Shown here piece after piece: positions 47,001-58,791 of a DNA stretch of 64,000 bases. The notes below the pieces were generated by a model. That model was given only the letters and a program-made list of their open reading frames with translations. It made no database searches and was not told where the DNA came from. The translations under genes and the position numbers were made by a program. Source of the stretch: Cepaea nemoralis (Eukaryota > Mollusca > Gastropoda > Stylommatophora > Helicidae); contig JACEFZ010004196.1 of assembly GCA_014155875.1 (NCBI GenBank), forward strand, positions 1,711,001-1,775,000. The letters are read 5' to 3'. The first letter of the stretch is position 1, and each line of letters begins with the position of its first letter.

Positions 47001-48055
47001 TTACACCACTCTAGCACTCTGACTACTAGTTACACCACTCTAGCACTCTGACTACTAGTTACACCACTCTAGCACTCTGACTACTAGTTACACCACTCTA
47101 GCACTCTGACTACTAGTTACACCACTCTAGCACTCTGACTACTAGTTACACCACTCTAGCACTCTGACTACTAGTTACATCACTCTAGCACTCTGACTAC
47201 TAGTTACATCACTCTAGCACTCTGACTACTAGTTACATCACTCTAGCACTCTGTCCACTAGTTACATCACTCTAGCACTCTGACTACTAGTTACACCACT
47301 CTAGCACTCTGTCCACTAGTTACATCACTCTAGCACTCTGACTACTAGTTACATCACTCTAGCACTCTGACTACTAGTTACATCACTCTAGCACTCTGAC
47401 TACTAGTTACACCACTCTAGCACTCTGACTACTAGTTACATCACTCTAGCACTCTGACTACTAGTTACACCACTCTAGCACTCTGTCCACTAGTTACACC
47501 ACTCTAGTACTCTGACTAACTAGATACATCACTCTAAGCACTCTGACTACTAGTTACATCACTCTAGCACTCTGACTACTAGTTACACCACTCTAGCACT
47601 CTGACTACTAGTTACACCACTCTAGCACTCTGACTACTAGTTACACCACTCTAGCACTCTGTCTACTAGTTACACCACTCTAGCACTCTGTCCACTAGTT
47701 ACATCACTCTAGCACTCTGACTACTAGTTACATCACTCTAGCTACTCTGACTACTAGTTACATCACTCTAGCACTCTGACTACTAGTTACACACCACTCT
47801 AGCACTCTGACTACTAGTTACATCACTCTAGCACTCTGACTACTAGTTACACCACTCTAGCACTCTGACTACTAGTTACAACACTCTAGCACTCTGTCTA
47901 CTAGTTAAAACACTAATACTCTGTCCACTAGTTACAACACTCTACAACTCCCGCCATTAGTTACATCACTCTACCACTTTGTCTACTAGCTACAACATGC
48001 ATACACTCTGTCCACTAGTTGTAACACTCCAGCACTCTGTATAAGAGTACAACAT
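38041..48055. repeat. Right flank of satellite: AGCACT types, degenerating edge
   Basis: AGTACT gives way to AGCACT units, first with GTCC/GTCT, then from about 46000 mainly GACT. The last 150 bp (47900-48055) are degenerate and lose the period. The outer variants resemble those at the left edge. Confidence 0.88.
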
Positions 48056-48301
48056 GTTTACAATCTGCAAATCTCCCGTATGGGGAACCACGGACACAAG
48101 GAAATGAACTACAAGGGAGAGTTATCCACTTAGCTCCGCGCGGTGAATCAACACATCACAGGTGAATCAACACATCACAGGTGAAAGTGTTTCCCACATA
48201 CAAGAACACATAAAGCAATGCGGTATTCACTTGACAATGAAACAGCAAACCAAATTAGCAATATCTGTATCAAAAAGAAATGTAAATCATCTCTCCATGA
48301 C

Positions 48302-48340
<39 letters not shown>
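48302..48340. repeat. (GTCT)n microsatellite
   Basis: About ten GTCT units some 250 bp beyond the satellite's right edge. The frames through it are not genes. Confidence 0.95.
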
Positions 48341-48343
<3 letters not shown>

Positions 48344-48392
48344 GTCTCTTGGCCTGTCTTTATGCCTCTTAGCATGCCTTTTTGCCTATCTA

Positions 48393-48905
48393 TAGTTAGT
48401 TAGTTGACAGATCATCCTCATTGCACATCGAAACATTGTCCATAAAAGCTCGGATCTCCTCCTCAGTAAATCCCGCAGCGTGTAGCGGCTAACGACACCA
48501 GTTCTGTGTTGGTTTATCAATCTTCTTTGGCTTCAGCCATCACTTGGTTCTCGAAAACAACTTACTTCTCGTAGAGCATTCAGAATATCGGCCTGGTCCA
48601 TGGTTTGTCCGCCTTCCACAGTAACCTTACCTGCGAGCTTGTCGGCTTGCTCATTTCCTTGTACACCCACATGCCCTGGTGTCACATTAAAAACTTGCAG
48701 GTTTCGATCGATGACAAAAAGTCGCCCCAAATGTCTACACACAGTCGGCATGTCTTTAAAATGTTGATGCTCGAGGAGGGACTATAGCGCCATCCGTCTG
48801 CAAGGCGGCAGCCAGCCTTTGAAGTGATAGACGGAATGTCTGCACAGAGGTCGGCTAGATCTTGTGATGTAGGGAAATTATTCTCTGGTTCACAGGCGGG
48901 CAAGA
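48393..48905 (-). pseudogene. LINE RNase H remnant
   Basis: The minus strand (frame of 48751-48533) has VFNVTPGHVGVQGNEQADKL, the C-terminal RNase H motif also present in the I-like LINE at 55410-58791 (SPGHAGVLGNEQADRLAG), followed by a similar DQADILNALREV stretch. Upstream RNase H sequence lies in another frame, so a frameshift is present. A (AACT)n run at 48393-48406 on the coding strand may be the element's 3' tail. Only the 3' part survives, as usual for LINE copies. Confidence 0.75.
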
Positions 48906-50584
48906 CTTTTTACTGTGCGGGAAACAGGTTCCCAGATTAAAGCAAAATAGACGGCGGGTTGTTCCCACCCGGTCTAAAACAGGAGAGAGAAATAGATTCT
49001 AGACGGTCTAGCGTCTAGACAGTTTTGTGACGTCATTTATCCCGAGTAAAAATACAGTGAGGTAAACAACTTTTGGGGGAGTCGACCAAAAGTTGTGAAG
49101 TGCTACGGATGTGTGCAATATTCCTTGTTTTTGTTTTTTTAGAGAGAGACTATAGTGTCTATTGTTGATAATTATCGGCGGACATCGATCCAGTCTGTGA
49201 TTTCATAGTCTCCATCTACAACAGGAATAACTATATGGTATTCTATTAAACATATTTAACTTAGATTATTCTTAGGAATAGAGTGCAATACTGTGCGGTG
49301 ATAGAATGTGTTATAAGAGCGTCGGCAACAGTAGCCTATCGCGTAGCTTAAACTAGCTGGTGTGAGATATCATTTAACTCAGTGAGTTAAGGACAATGTA
49401 GTGGGATGATATTTAGAGAGATTGAGGATGGTTGGGAGGGATTGAGGGAATGTGAAATGGTAGGATCTTCCAGTAGGGCATCTACTGGGTTTGTACCCGT
49501 TCCCTTTAGTCTTTCCTTGTCTTACCAGGACTCAGACCGAAGTGATGAGCTCCTCGGCCTGATGACAGAGTTTGGTTCTCTGTTATTTTTTCTGAGTGCG
49601 GCCGGTGGCCTACACTCACCTAATAAAGGTCGGAATCGAGTTGCTCTCACCAGGTGTGTTCTCTATTCAACAGGTTCCACTCGAATGTTCTACGTTATTC
49701 TACCAAGAAGCTAGCAACAAAGTCGTAGAAAGTGATGGATCTAGTATTGAAGGCAGAGTGTACTGAGAGGCCTTTGCACTGGGCCCATAACCCAGATGGT
49801 CTGCAGGAACCTGGCCTCTGCTGAGCAGGAAATGATGTATATAAATGTGTTTATTAAGTGATAGTTACATCACATTAAATTCAGGACACTGAAAATAACA
49901 CTTGTACCAGGAACACTATTAACAATAACCCCCCGGAACAGTAACATTGTGTATGAACATTAGGGAAATCTTGCAAAAAGTGAAATACGAACAATACGGT
50001 TTTTTCCAAGGTGACAGTAACAATAGTTGTGAGATTCTCTGAACACAGAACATTAATGAACAGAGTAGTTACACTGTGTGTGTGTTAGAATGAAGATCAA
50101 TATTGGACTGTTTCCACTATTGAAGGCCAAGCATCTGGAGTGTTCACGAGCTATCTGAAGAAGTCGACACTTGGCCTGAGAGACACATCACTTGGGTGAG
50201 GTTTTCTGTCCCTGATATGGTGTTGTGGTGTGGCCAGTACGATGATGAAGCAGACTGTGCTCCTTGGCTGTTCGGTCTGATTCTGCATACACACTAGATT
50301 ATACTACAGACATTCTACTCATACACTTGGCACCTACACGACACTTTTCTCTATTAAACTAAATTGTTGTTTTGTTAGAGCCAGTGTTGTTTAGTGTGTT
50401 TTGGAAAAACGAATGAGAGGGGGCTTGATACAGTATTGACAGAGAGAGAGGGGGGAGGGATCCAGGGATTGACAGGGTTTTGTGGACAGAAATCAAGAAG
50501 ATCCTCAAGATAGTGAAATGGGGTTAAAATCTACACGTTAATAACGTAATACACTTCCCACAGTAACAGAAGTTAAGTGTGCTA
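48906..50584. other. No gene recognised
   Basis: About 1.7 kb. The 102-codon frame at 49406-49714 is the longest and has no similarity that I recognise, no signal peptide and no supported start. Purine-rich tracts occur near 50440-50460. Possibly unique intergenic sequence. Confidence 0.55.
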
Positions 50585-52275
50585 TAAGTGAACTTGCATC
50601 TGGCAAGGCAAGGATGGGATTCCAATAGAGGTTATCAGGAATGGGCAAGACACACTCACTCTGCACATCCACCAGCTAATAGAGCTATGCTGGCGAGAAG
50701 GACAAGTCCCACAGGATTTCAAAGATTCAAGCATCATAACACTGTACAAGAACAATGGCGACCGGAGCGACTGCAACAACTATAGGGGTATTTCACTTCT
50801 GTGTATTGTTGGAAAAGTATTTGCCAGAATTGTTCTGCGCAGACTTCAAGTCCTAGGAGATCAAGTCTACCCCGAATCACAGTGTGGCTTTCGACAGAAC
50901 CGGTCTACCATTGATATGATATTCTCATTGCGACAAATGCTAGAAAAATGCCGTGAGCAGAATCAACCACTGTTTATTGCCTTCATCGACCTCACAAAGG
51001 CATTTGATTTGGTCAGTCGTGAGGGTCTGTGCAAGGCACTAAAGAAGATTGGCTGCTCACCAACTCTTCTGTCCATTGTGGAATCGTTCCACACAGGCAT
51101 GAAGGGTATAATCAAGTTTGATGATGCAACTTCTGAAGAGTTTGAAATCAAGAGTGGAGTTAAGCAAGGCTGTGTACTAGCTTCCACCCTCTTTGGAATA
51201 TACTTTTCACTTCTATTGAAATTTGCCTTTCGTGATCAGGATGGTGGTATATACATTCACTCACGCTCAGATGGCGGCCTTTACAATGCTCAAAGATTGA
51301 ATGCCAAGACCAAAATTAGGAGGGTACTGATAAGAGAGTTGCTTTTTGCAGATGATGATGCAGTTACGACACACTCAGCGCAATAATTACAATGTCTACT
51401 ATCTGCATTCTCCAATGCTTGTTCTGAATTTGGTTTAACAATTAACAAAAAGAAGACACAGATTATGTCACAAGGTGCACATTGGGTACCATCAATCTTT
51501 ATTGACGACGCCGAACTAGAGATGGTAGACCATTTTACATATCTAGGATCAGTGGTAAATAGCAAATTATCCCTAGATCAGGAAATCAACATCCGGATTG
51601 ATAAGGCAGCAACAACAATGAACAGGTTAAGAAAAAGAGTCTGGGAGAACAGGAAGCTTACTGCCAAAACAAAAGTCCTTGTCTATCAAGTCTGTGTCCT
51701 TAGTACTCTTCTTTATGGCAGTGAAACCTGGACAACTTACTCACACCAAGAGAAACGTTTAAACAGCTTTCATATGCGGTGTCTGCGAAGAATTCTTGGT
51801 ATTAAGTGGCAAGACAAAATCACAAATACTGAAGTATTGGAAAGATCAGGTTGTGTGACGGTTTATTCCATGCTCAGTCTTCGTAGACTTAGATGGATAG
51901 GACATCTTAGGAGGATGGATGATGGTAGAATACCAAAGGACATCTTTTTTGGTGAATTACAGATGGGTAAGAAATCTCATGGTCGGCCTCTACTACGATA
52001 CAAAGATGTGTGTAAGCGGGACATGACTGATACAGGCATTGATAATGCACATTGGGAGCAACTCGCCTTTGAACATGTTGCATGGAGGGCAAAGATCAGA
52101 AATGGAATAAAGACAAAGGAGACAATTATTGCAGATAAGTCACACACCGAGCGTGTGAGACGTAAGATGGTGAATGATGGTGGAAATGACTACGTGTTCA
52201 CATGCACCCACTGTGAACGAACATTTTCAGCGCGAATTGGCCTTATCAGTCACATTCGCTACCGCCATAGGTAAA
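50585..52275 (+). pseudogene. LINE reverse transcriptase with C-terminal C2H2 finger (5'-truncated)
   Basis: RT begins near 50611 (KDGIPIEVIRNG) and runs through CNNYRGISLL, ESQCGFRQNRST, FIAFIDLTKAFD (first catalytic Asp), GVKQGCVL and LLFADDDAV (catalytic pair, near 51345). A TAA codon at 51384-51386 interrupts it. The next frame continues with TINKKKTQIM, FTYLGSVV, LLYGSETW, a maturase-like RRLRWIGHLRRM region and a final zinc finger CTHCERTFSARIGLISHIRY ending RHR. Such C-terminal fingers help LINE proteins bind nucleic acid. Endonuclease and ORF1 are absent. No RNase H is visible. Clade not assigned; an RTE-like or related group is possible. Confidence 0.85.
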
Positions 52276-52399
52276 AGTTATTATGCCTTTTTAAAGCACA
52301 AACTATCGTCTGTCAAGACGGCAAGGTGCCAATGGATTTATAATACTTTTAAATTTGTTTTTACTGTGAGTGAGGGGGTCTTCACAGCTCTTCCTTACG

Positions 52400-55300
52400 G
52401 ATCTGTGGACGTATTTTTATATACTGACAGATATATTACTGTTTCTCAGTACTTTAGAGTGCGTATTGTAATTAGGGACGTAAATTGTATTCACCTTGTG
52501 TGTGTGTATGATTACGCTTTGTTGGAATGTCTAATAAGTACGAACACTGGCTCAGGAATAATGGTCTCAGAATCGGGCATGTAAACATATGCCATCTATT
52601 AGGGAAGCTGCCCGAACTATCATTTATACTTAATCAAAATTTTCACATGTTCGGCGTTAGCGAAAGTCGATTAAATGGTAACATCTCAGATGATGACATC
52701 GCTATCAGAGGCTTTAACACCATTAGAAGAGATCCCTGTCAGAAACAAGAGACGGGTATTGCAGTTTATATGTCTAACTCGCTTAACGCCCACCGCAGGC
52801 TAGAATTTGAAACCTGTGAGATTGAGTGTGTATGGATAGAGGTTAAACTTCAAAATTGCATACCGCTAGTAGTTGGCTATCTTTATCGAAACCCCAGTGC
52901 AGGAAATATCTGGTATGAAAATTTCACGACTATGATGGATGTAGTCTTTAGTAATGCGAGATAAATAATACTGCTAGGTGACTTCAACATAGACACTAAC
53001 AAATCAAACAAAACATGGGAAAACATAATAGAGTCATATAACTTCCAACAGTTAGTCAAACAAGCCACTAGAATAACAAAATCATCTGCAACACTTATAG
53101 ATCATATCTATACTACGTATGCTGACAACATCACAGAATGTACTGTACCTATTAATGCAATGAGCGATCACTACCCAGTATGTTGCACGTGGTCGAAAAC
53201 AGGCACCAAAACTCCAAAACACAAACATATAAGTATAAAATATAGAAATTATAAAAATTTCAATCGAGACGTCTTCATACAAGACTTGATCAACTCATCT
53301 CTGGACTATGTTTACCAGCTTCCTGACCCAGACGATGCTCTGGACCACTGGCTGAAGACCTTTCTAAGTATATTTGATAAGCATGTTCCACTTAAGGAAG
53401 TTCGTGTTAAACATCACACTAAGCCCCCGTGGATCACACAGGAGGTAGTTGAACTTATGAGAGACCGGGACAGGGCACATAAAAATAGAGATCTAACTAT
53501 GTACCGTAGTCTGAGAAACAAAGTTCAATATGTTATTCGAAAGGAAAAGAAAAACTATTTTAAGAACTTAATAATAGATAAAACCAACACTAAAGATATA
53601 TGGAAAGCAATTAATACCTTGACAAACAAACACAAATCATCACAATCATTACCATCAAATCAGGTTACATGTGATCAATTCAGTAGATTCTTTCAGTCCG
53701 ACATAAACCAACTGAAGGCTGCAATACCAGATGCGCCTCATGACATATCTTTATTATCATCATTCTGTGAGAACAAATGCTATGGAGACATTCCCTCCAA
53801 CATACCGCTAATGACTACCACTGAAGTATTTACTCATCTCAGTAATCTAAAAAAAAAAAAACAATAACTCATCAGGACTAGATGGAATCAGTAATCGGAT
53901 CCTTCGCCATGCTGCACCGGCGATCTGCGAGTCACTAACTTTTATATATAATCAATGTCTCACCAAAGGTCACTTCCCATCAGCCTTTAAAATCGCTAAA
54001 GTGTATCCTCATTTAAAAGCTGGTTCTCTAGACGATCGTCTCATGAGTAATTATAGGCCAATTTCCATATTATCCTCACTATCCAAACCGCTAGAAAAGC
54101 ACATCCACAAAACAACACTAGAGCACTTAGTTCGCCACAAACTAATAGTTGACAGTCAGTCAGGATTTCGGCCAAAATATTCTTGTCATACGGCCCTAAC
54201 AAACATGATAGAAAACTGGCATCAAAATATTAACAACAATACTCTATGTGGAGCGGTGTTTATAGACTTTAGAAAAGCATTCGATATGATAGATCATACT
54301 ATTCTAATTTTAAAAAAAACTAGAAACAATGAAAGTAAGCTTTAATATAGTGACATTAATAAAATCATTTTTATTAGACAGAAAGCAAGTAGTATCACAC
54401 AATAAAGCTTTATCTCAAGCCATTACCATTAATATTGGAGTACCTCAGGGGTCTATTCTTGGCCCTCTGTTATTTGCCATTTATATAAATGATCTTCCCT
54501 TATATCTGTCGTCGTCCTGCGATCTATTTGCTGATGACTGCACAGTATATACAAACGCTATTGATCGTAATGTGATAGAATTATCCTTGCAGCAGGAAAT
54601 AAATAGTGTAGTTAACTGGAGTCATGCAAACCGCATGCAAATTAACATTTATAACACAAAGTTTGTGTTAATAGGAACCAGGCAAAGACTTCACTCTAAA
54701 CTCGCAGAGAACTCTACAGCTGCACATTGGTAGCATGCCTATAGAAAGTGTAACCGAGCACAAGGCACTGGGTCTTATCATAGATAAAAATCTAACCTTT
54801 AACTCACATGTTCATGCTCTCGTTTAACAAACAGCCAAAAAAGTATACCAACTTGCCAAAATTAAAAATTTCCTTGACGAAAACACAAGAAAGATATTCT
54901 ATACTTCCCATATACAAACACATATTGATTACTGCTCCACAATCTGGGATGGATGCTCCAAATCAATAACAAAACGCCTATATTCACTCCAGAAAAGGGC
55001 AGTGCGTTTAATTAATGGTGAAAAGCTTACCGACAATTCTAACCTACATAAACGTCTTCGGTTACTGCCACTCCACAAACGCCTACTATTTATTAAGGCT
55101 AAACTAATTCACAAAATCCTATTACAAAATGCCTCAAGCTACCTTTGGCCATTGTTTAAATATAACACAAGACATAGCGAACGACTAAATATACATCATG
55201 TCCCTAAACCTAGGATAGACTTATATAAAACAAGCTTAGCATACTCTGCCGCTCAGCTGTGGAACAATCTTCCCCAAGAAATCAAAGACACCACCAATCA

Positions 55301-55409
55301 TTATACATACATTCGCAACCTGTTTGCACACTACCTCAGTATAGACTACATTCCCCCATAAACAAAAACACAAAAAGACAATAATAATGGTAACTTATCT
55401 CAAACGACA
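52400..55409 (+). pseudogene. CR1-like LINE, endonuclease and RT (decayed), first part
   Basis: Endonuclease: LRIGHVNICHLLGK (about 52570), SESRLN, GYLYRNP, GDFNID (near 52980) and SDHYPVC (53163). RT: NYRPISILSSLSKPLEK, SGFRPKYSCHTAL, VFIDFRKAFDMIDH, GVPQGSILGPLLF and LFADDCTVY (near 54525); the C-terminus has LHKRLRLLPLHKR and AAQLWNNLPQEI. Breaks: TAA at 52962-52964, frameshifts at A-runs near 53855 and 54315, another near 54715 and a stop near 54824. Homopolymer frameshifts could be sequencing errors, but the two stops are substitutions. The 3' UTR is interrupted at 55410 by the next element and resumes at 58802. The part before 52527 shows no coding similarity. Confidence 0.87.
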
Positions 55410-58400
55410 GCTCCAGGAGTTAAATACAGATAAATACCATTGCCCTGGGTACGTCAGTTATATAAACCCCACTGGGCAGAAGAGACATGGGCAAGGTCTG
55501 CTGGTGAAGAGAGGAGTAAAGCATGTGGCACTTGACTTGAGCCAGTGGAATCACAGTGCAAGGGAGGTCCAGGGTATACAAATGGAGATTGGTGGCTTAA
55601 GTTGGAACATCATAAATGTATATGCCACAGTGGACTGTTTTGTCAGAAAGGAACAATGGGACTGGCTTAAGGAATTAGAGGACTTACCAGGTGATAGGCT
55701 ACTCATATGTGGAGACTTCAATGCGAGAAACAGAGATTGGGACAGTAGTGGAGAAAATCGACAAGGAATTGCACTTGCGGATGCCATGGTGGACTCCGAG
55801 GTGGTCTGCATAAATGACGGTAGGCCGACTAGAATGGCAATGAGGCCTGGCGATGCAGATACTGCTATTGATTTGGCACTTGTCTCCCAGTCATCAGTCC
55901 TTGATGTAAAGTGGACTGTTTTGAATGACCATGGGAGTGATCACATGCCATGCTCAGTCCTGATCTCTAAGTCCAGGAACGTTAAGGCTGGGAGAGCGCG
56001 CAAGACCTTTCGGTATGAGCGGAGCGACAGCCTTCTTGGACGCCTCAGACATGGGGCATGCAACAGGACTGTTAAAACTCCTTTTTTGCAGCCCCCATGG
56101 TGGACCCCAGAAGTAGACAATGCGTGGAAAGCAAAGAGAGCTGCAGTGAAGCAGCTAAGGAAATTGCGACAGGCACCCCTAAGCTCACGAGAGGAAGTGG
56201 ACATAGCGGAAAATGACAAGAAAGACAAGGTGGAGGCTTTCAAGCGATGTGCTGCAGAGGCCAAGAAAGTAAAATGGGAGTGTTTTATGAAGGAGATTGG
56301 AGGTGATAAAACACTGCATAAATTCTGGAAACTGTACAGACAAATGCAAAGAAAAGATCGGCCTATGACAGTGGGAACAATTTATAAAGAGGATGGGGTA
56401 CGCATGACAACAGACAAGGAGAAAGGGGAGGCATTTCTCCAGAGATTTTTAGAGCAGACCAATCATAGTGATGCGGATACCAGGGATGCAGTTAGAGTGG
56501 AATTATCTGGCACAATAGAGAATATGCCTTACGAAGACATCGTACTGTTTGAAGATGTTAAACATATTTTGCAGAAGGCAAAAGACACGGCACCAGGGCC
56601 TGACAGTGTTAGGTATGGCCACATGAAGGCTTTGAGCGATGTGGACCTGAAGGAGATGGCCGGCTGCTTTAATCAGAGCATTAGGACAGCGTCAGTACCG
56701 CAGGATTGGCTGCATAGCTATCTCATCCCTCTCCCAAAACCATACAAGGATCATTCAAAGCTTGCAGGCTTTAGGATCACCACACTTCAAAATACATTTG
56801 GGAAGGTTTTAGAGAAGATAGTCGCTGTTAAGCTGCAGGATTTTTTGGAAAGGGGGAAGCTTCTTCCAAGAGGCCTGGGGAGCTACAGGCCAGGAAAAGA
56901 TACCTGGTCAAATGCAGCCACCTTTGCCTTTGACGTTTATGGGGGGTTCCAGAGTAGACAGGAAACGATGGCGGTAGCGCTTGATCTCGAAGATGCGTAC
57001 AATAGAGTTCGCTATGATATTTTGATGACCGCACTTATGGAGAAGGTGGTCAATCCCTGGTTGGTGAACTGGATAGCAGCCGTCCTGCATTCTCGTCAAG
57101 TTGCTCTCCGTCTAGGCGCATGGACCTCAGAGCCACATATTTTAACCCCGGGACTGCCACAGGGATCTGCTATCTCACCGGTGCTCTTTAATGTGTATAC
57201 GAGCAAGATTGCATACCTAGAAGCACCAGGGGTTGGAAGGATTCTAACATTTGCAGATGATATTCTTGCATACATGCAGGGGAGAAATAGGGATCAAACA
57301 GCCCAGGAGCTACAGGTGACAGTGGACAAAGTGATTGACTGGTGCACTGAAATGAGTGCTGTCATCAACCCGGAAAAGGCGGCGGTGTTGTGGTGCTCTC
57401 TGGACAATAGGATTGTGAAAGATGATACCCCAAGCCTCACGATAGATGGTAGAAGTGTCAACAGAGAGAACAAACTGAAGTATCTGGGAATCACATTTGA
57501 CAGGAGCCTATCCTTCAAGGACCATGTGGAGACGGTTGTGACAAGATCTCAAAAGGGACTCAATGCACTTAAAACTATGGCTGCAATGGACACAGAGCAG
57601 AGAATGCTCTTCACACTATACCAGCACTTGATCCTCTCAGTGATTGATTATGGACTAGGACTGCTCACTGTCTCAAAGAGTCAGCTGGTGAAATTAGAGC
57701 GCATACAGAATGAAGCGATGCGGGTCATTCTGGGATGCACCAGAGACACTCCAGTAGTGTGTATGCGTTACATCCTTGGTCTTCCTACTGTTGCTAGTAG
57801 GCACAAGGTGATGCAAGCGAAGGCATATCTCAGAGTAGCTGCAGACACAGATCACCCGTTGCATGAGGCGCTGGACGTAGTTAAGGGTCAGAGACTGATA
57901 AGAGGGAAATCATGGATGGCTCAGGCGGAGGATACGATCAGACAGGTGTGCCCCTTGGAGAACATCAGGCGAGGAGAGGAGTGGGTCAGAGTGCCAGCCG
58001 TGCAGTCAGACTTGTGCAGAGTTGTAATAACATTGAACCGGGAGTGCAGGGAGTGGCCAGCAGGGGCCACGGAAGTGGAAATTCAGCAACTAATTCATGA
58101 AAATTCTCGCCCGGGTGATGTGATTATCTACACGGATGGGTCAGTGTTGAGAGGTAGGAGAAGTGCCTGGGGGTTCTTGGCAAAAACTAATGGTCGGCGT
58201 TTGGTGCAGGAGAGCCTGGCGTATGATAACACTACATCTAGCTTAAGAATGGAGGTGGAGGCGGTCAGTGCAGCTTTCCGCTGGATAGAAAACACGATAC
58301 ATACACACATTGTGATTGTAACTGACTCAGAAAGCATGCTGAGAAGGGTGAGAACAGGTAGGCTTCGTGCAGAGTGGCTTGCTTCGCTTCGGAGGTCACG

Positions 58401-58770
58401 GGTAGTAAGCATCACCTGGATCTTTTCTCCTGGGCATGCCGGTGTGCTGGGGAATGAACAGGCGGACAGATTGGCTGGCTCGGCAAAATTTGGTGGAGTA
58501 TTGATGCAGGACAAGGCAGACGTGGTTGCGGCCTTGTGGGAGCACGTGTACACCTCGGAGGAGCAGATGGAGCACCATGGTCTGGTAAGAATGAGACAAC
58601 GAGGTGTGACGAGGGGTTCTGGCCGACGCTCGGCGCTCGGAGGAAAGGCGAGACGGACATATAATCAGATTGCTACTGGAACTATTAGTGTTGGAACTCT
58701 TCGCTGGCTGCTGAGGATGGAGACGGAGCGCTTATGGGAATGTCCCGAATGCTGTGATGTCGGTTCCTAG
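55387..58770 (+). CDS. LINE polyprotein: endonuclease (partial), RT, RNase H
   Basis: Residues 1-7 come from the host LINE's 3' UTR and residue 8 spans the junction, so the ATG at 55387 is accidental. Endonuclease: ICGDFNAR (about 107-114), IDLAL (about 161) and GSDHMP (183-188). RT: DTAPGPDSVRYGHM, PLPKPYKDHSKLAGFR, VALDLEDAYNRV (first Asp), GLPQGSAISPVLFN and TFADDI (FADD 622-625). RNase H: YTDGS (D917), MEVEA (E956), TDSES (D980) and NEQADRLAG (D1027), all four acidic residues present. The C-terminus ends with CPECC, a probable shortened zinc knuckle. RNase H downstream of RT places it in the I group (I, Nimb, Ingi and relatives). No stop or frameshift is visible; only the 5' part is missing. 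Confidence 0.92.
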   Translation: MVTYLKRQLQELNTDKYHCPGYVSYINPTGQKRHGQGLLVKRGVKHVALDLSQWNHSAREVQGIQMEIGGLSWNIINVYATVDCFVRKEQWDWLKELEDLPGDRLLICGDFNARNRDWDSSGENRQGIALADAMVDSEVVCINDGRPTRMAMRPGDADTAIDLALVSQSSVLDVKWTVLNDHGSDHMPCSVLISKSRNVKAGRARKTFRYERSDSLLGRLRHGACNRTVKTPFLQPPWWTPEVDNAWKAKRAAVKQLRKLRQAPLSSREEVDIAENDKKDKVEAFKRCAAEAKKVKWECFMKEIGGDKTLHKFWKLYRQMQRKDRPMTVGTIYKEDGVRMTTDKEKGEAFLQRFLEQTNHSDADTRDAVRVELSGTIENMPYEDIVLFEDVKHILQKAKDTAPGPDSVRYGHMKALSDVDLKEMAGCFNQSIRTASVPQDWLHSYLIPLPKPYKDHSKLAGFRITTLQNTFGKVLEKIVAVKLQDFLERGKLLPRGLGSYRPGKDTWSNAATFAFDVYGGFQSRQETMAVALDLEDAYNRVRYDILMTALMEKVVNPWLVNWIAAVLHSRQVALRLGAWTSEPHILTPGLPQGSAISPVLFNVYTSKIAYLEAPGVGRILTFADDILAYMQGRNRDQTAQELQVTVDKVIDWCTEMSAVINPEKAAVLWCSLDNRIVKDDTPSLTIDGRSVNRENKLKYLGITFDRSLSFKDHVETVVTRSQKGLNALKTMAAMDTEQRMLFTLYQHLILSVIDYGLGLLTVSKSQLVKLERIQNEAMRVILGCTRDTPVVCMRYILGLPTVASRHKVMQAKAYLRVAADTDHPLHEALDVVKGQRLIRGKSWMAQAEDTIRQVCPLENIRRGEEWVRVPAVQSDLCRVVITLNRECREWPAGATEVEIQQLIHENSRPGDVIIYTDGSVLRGRRSAWGFLAKTNGRRLVQESLAYDNTTSSLRMEVEAVSAAFRWIENTIHTHIVIVTDSESMLRRVRTGRLRAEWLASLRRSRVVSITWIFSPGHAGVLGNEQADRLAGSAKFGGVLMQDKADVVAALWEHVYTSEEQMEHHGLVRMRQRGVTRGSGRRSALGGKARRTYNQIATGTISVGTLRWLLRMETERLWECPECCDVGS
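55400..55409. repeat. Target-site duplication TCAAACGACA, left copy
   Basis: Identical to 58792-58801. It brackets the I-like LINE. Its TCAA start overlaps in sequence with the (TCAA)n tail, so the true length could be 6-10 bp. Confidence 0.82.
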
Positions 58771-58791
58771 ATCAATCAATCAATCAATCAA
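55410..58791 (+). mobile_element. I-like LINE (EN-RT-RNase H), 5'-truncated insertion
   Basis: A 3.4-kb insertion ending in (ATCA)n at 58770-58793 and bracketed by TCAAACGACA. It starts inside the endonuclease coding region, so ORF1 and the first part of the endonuclease are missing, the usual result of incomplete target-primed reverse transcription. It sits in the 3' UTR of the CR1-like LINE. An open frame of 1127 codons argues for recent insertion. Confidence 0.9.

Larger units (their letters stand above)
18373..48055. repeat. 29-bp satellite array, about 1,020 copies
   Basis: An uninterrupted head-to-tail array of a 29-bp unit; a representative pair of units is 31001-31058. Every unit has ACTAGT, and either AGCACT or AGTACT 13 bp upstream of it. 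Three variable positions define most variants: C/T in AGCACT/AGTACT, GTCC/GTCT/GACT before ACTAG, and ACATCA/ACACCA/ATATCA after it. The plus strand is C-rich and G-poor (about 10 C to 3 G per unit), with no CpG in the consensus. Because 29 is not a multiple of 3 and TAG occurs twice per unit, all frames close within about 90 bp. No spacer-like unique sequence and no inserted transposon are seen. Confidence 0.98.

Noticed and set aside
18373..48055. CRISPR-like array of 29-bp repeats
   Set aside because: There are no unique spacers; units are directly adjacent, there are no cas genes, and the context is eukaryotic. It is a satellite.
18373..48055. Telomeric repeat
   Set aside because: The unit is 29 bp with no TTAGGG-like core and strand composition does not fit.
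49406..49714. Possible small host gene, 102 codons
   Set aside because: No similarity, no conserved motif, no supported start or splice context; too weak to call a gene.
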